Assembly: GCA_963792895.1 (NCBI GenBank)
Contig: CAWBYA010000006.1
Coordinates: 186,001-250,000 of the forward strand
Direction: 5' to 3'
Source: UBA6912 sp963792895
GTDB lineage: Bacteria; Actinomycetota; Acidimicrobiia; Spongiisociales; UBA5794
DNA: 64,000 bases
Each line of letters starts with the position of its first letter. Position 1 is the stretch's first letter. Under the pieces are notes generated by a model. It had not been told where the DNA came from. It made no database searches and was given only the letters and a program-made list of their open reading frames with translations. A program made the translations under genes and the position numbers. Shown in pieces: positions 62,852 to 64,000 of the stretch.

Positions 62852-63076
62852 TTGAGCATGTTGGAAGCACTCGAAGGAACCGCGGACACAGTGGCCGAGG
62901 TTGCGCTCGGCACGGCGGCGGTGTTGCAGGATGCGGCAACCGTCTCGAAGGAAGCCCGCCATCTGACGAGGGGACTCATCAAGCTGCTCATCGTCGCCAT
63001 CGTGATCGGTGCGATCGTCGGAATCGTGGCGAAGATGCGCGACAACACGCCGCCCGCTGCAGGCCAGACAGGCTGA
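62852..63076 (+). CDS. Small single-pass membrane protein
   Basis: A 74-residue protein: an amphipathic N-terminal half ('LEALEGTADTVAEVALGTAAVLQDAATVSKEA'), one hydrophobic helix ('LIKLLIVAIVIGAIVGIVA') and a short basic tail. AGGAGG lies 5 nt before a TTG start; an ATG 6 bp further is the alternative. I do not recognise it. It is bracketed by repeat copies C and D in the same orientation. Confidence 0.6.
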   Translation: MSMLEALEGTADTVAEVALGTAAVLQDAATVSKEARHLTRGLIKLLIVAIVIGAIVGIVAKMRDNTPPAAGQTG

Positions 63077-63093
63077 GCGAGACGCTTGCATCC

Positions 63094-63141
63094 TTCCTGC
63101 GTGGATCTCCTCCCGGAAACGGCACCCGATCCACGCAGGAA
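63094..63141 (+). repeat. 48-bp palindromic repeat, copy D
   Basis: Perfect 14-bp arms: TTCCTGCGTGGATC (63094-63107) and GATCCACGCAGGAA (63128-63141) with a 20-bp loop. It sits between the convergent small membrane gene and the PlsY-like gene. Confidence 0.88.
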
Positions 63142-63148
63142 CGGAGCG

Positions 63149-63844
63149 TCACCTGCTACTGCGTCGCTCGCCCCGCATCGCAGGGTGGGCCGTCTTGAGG
63201 TCGCGCCAGCTCGTGACCTGCTCCAACTCGCCTGCTTTGCGCTTGGCGAGGTACTCCCTCGTCTCGGGGATCATGGCCACCATGAACAGCACGTTGGCGA
63301 TCACCGCATACGCAACCTCGGGTGGTCCCGCGCGCACGGCAAACCAAGGGATGAGCAGCCACATGCCCATGGTGTAGGCGATGAACATGTCCTTGAGCAG
63401 ACCCACCCCGACGACGATCCCGACAGCAGTCGTGATCGGCACTGCGATCCAGTCGATAGCGAGCAGGCTGCCGTAGATCGGGGTCTGCCCCCGCCCGCCC
63501 TTGAACCGGTGATACACGGGATAGTTGTGACCGACGATCGTCGCGACGGCGACAACGAGGTGGTACGACTCGTCCGGCCAGATCAGCCGCACGACGAGCG
63601 TGGGGACGAATGCCTTCGCCATATCGAGCAAGCCCGTGAACGAGCCCCATTTGGGGCCGCCGCGGATCGCAATCGACGTGGCGGAGACGCCGCCGTATTC
63701 GATGGTTGCGTCGCCGGGCAGGTTCAGCGTGTTCTTCGAAAGGTCCTCGTCCGGGGCGATCCGCCGACCGACGATGCGGGCAAACGAGATGGCACCGACG
63801 AGATACCCGGCCAGGGCGAGGGCGGCGGCGAGACCGAGGTTCAT
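63149..63844 (-). CDS. PlsY-like glycerol-3-phosphate acyltransferase family protein
   Basis: A 231-residue membrane protein of the PlsY family, which transfers acyl groups from acyl phosphate to glycerol-3-phosphate. The opening 'LALAGYLVGAISFARIVGRR' and 'VGHNYPVYHRFKGGRGQTPIYG' fit, but the PlsY motif GGKGVAT reads GGRGQTP, so catalysis may differ. A C-terminal cytoplasmic tail of about 30 residues is added. AGGAGG precedes the ATG, which overlaps the preceding gene by 4 bp. Confidence 0.8.
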   Translation of the reverse strand: MNLGLAAALALAGYLVGAISFARIVGRRIAPDEDLSKNTLNLPGDATIEYGGVSATSIAIRGGPKWGSFTGLLDMAKAFVPTLVVRLIWPDESYHLVVAVATIVGHNYPVYHRFKGGRGQTPIYGSLLAIDWIAVPITTAVGIVVGVGLLKDMFIAYTMGMWLLIPWFAVRAGPPEVAYAVIANVLFMVAMIPETREYLAKRKAGELEQVTSWRDLKTAHPAMRGERRSSR

Positions 63845-63999
63845 GCGCCCTCCTGGAGCGTGACGATCCCGCGATAGCCGTCGACCGTGACGATCGATCC
63901 GTGCGGGATCCGGGTAGCGCCCCGCACGGACACGACGCACGGGATCCCGTACTCCCTCGCCACGATCGAGCTGTGCGACAACATGCCGCCTGACTCTGC
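63841..63999 (-). CDS. C-terminal end of a PEP-utilising mobile-domain protein (partial)
   Basis: Only the last 52 codons are in the window. They read 'ESGGMLSHSSIVAREYGIPC', then 'VRGATRIPHGSIVTVDGYRG', the phosphohistidine swivelling domain found in PEP synthase, pyruvate phosphate dikinase and rifampicin phosphotransferase. The histidine in MLSHS is the phosphoacceptor. The stop overlaps the PlsY-like start by 4 bp, so the two are one operon. Confidence 0.8.
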   Translation of the reverse strand, partial: AESGGMLSHSSIVAREYGIPCVVSVRGATRIPHGSIVTVDGYRGIVTLQEGA

Positions 64000-64000
64000 C

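Noticed and set aside
1..64000. CRISPR arrays, insertion sequences, prophage or rRNA
   Set aside because: No regularly spaced repeats, transposase motifs, phage structural genes or conserved rRNA segments were seen.

Overview
This window reads as one stretch of chromosome from a high-GC actinobacterium. Genes are packed with 1-4 bp overlaps, GTG and TTG starts are common, and several genes have a TAnnnT box 6-7 nt before the start codon and no Shine-Dalgarno, as in leaderless transcripts. The gene content agrees: an F420/PPOX-type oxidoreductase, a large NAD-type glutamate dehydrogenase, DUF2332 and DUF427 proteins, and a secreted CAP protein with three SLH repeats of the 'GCG..YCP...TRGQMAAFL' kind seen in Acidimicrobiia-like lineages. 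The class-level placement is inference. I saw no rRNA, tRNA, CRISPR array, prophage or IS element.

Layout. 1-3.2 kb: a DsbA/FrnE-like protein, then a minus-strand group with FdhD and an ornithine-cyclodeaminase-like enzyme. 3.3-9.5 kb: a MacB/FtsX-type ABC system with one ATPase (frameshifted) and two large paralogous permeases. 9.7-13.5 kb: MetY, a hydrolase, and a class IV aminotransferase overlapping a sulfotransferase-like gene. 13.5-18.3 kb: SerA with DUF1015, a DUF427 protein, a PPOX protein and a gamma-glutamylcyclotransferase-like protein. 18.4-24.4 kb: a dihaem cytochrome c peroxidase (frameshifted), a large secreted DUF11/PKD protein and a DUF885 hydrolase. 24.5-30.7 kb: an ECF sigma factor overlapping an Ada/MGMT protein, a NarL-type two-component pair (kinase frameshifted), membrane proteins and a TauE/SafE exporter. 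30.8-35.2 kb: a PP2C phosphatase / RsbW-like kinase / STAS partner-switch and a stress-type operon; two divergent promoters of the form GTTT-N16-GGGTAG lie between the STAS gene and that operon. 35.3-44.8 kb: a class V aminotransferase, surface or lipoproteins, a hydrolase, a methyltransferase and a Moco-fold protein. 44.9-51.4 kb: NAD-GDH (frameshifted), DUF2332 and a small unknown protein. 51.7-55.5 kb: a heterodimeric ABC exporter behind a promoter, a 20-codon leader ORF and hairpins. 55.6-58.3 kb: FKBP and an ECF sigma factor with a large membrane partner. 58.3-64 kb: an SGNH hydrolase, a MacAB-like export operon (permease frameshifted), a small membrane protein, a PlsY-like protein and the end of a PEP-utilising enzyme.

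What stands out. A 48-bp palindromic repeat (14-bp arms, 20-bp loop) occurs four times, each 4-17 bp after a stop codon. Other points are the sigma/Ada pair with reversed domain order, the leader ORF before the exporter, a 19-residue hydrophobic micropeptide in the stress operon, and five single-base frame breaks in otherwise well-conserved genes. The frame breaks look more like sequence errors than decay, but that cannot be settled here.
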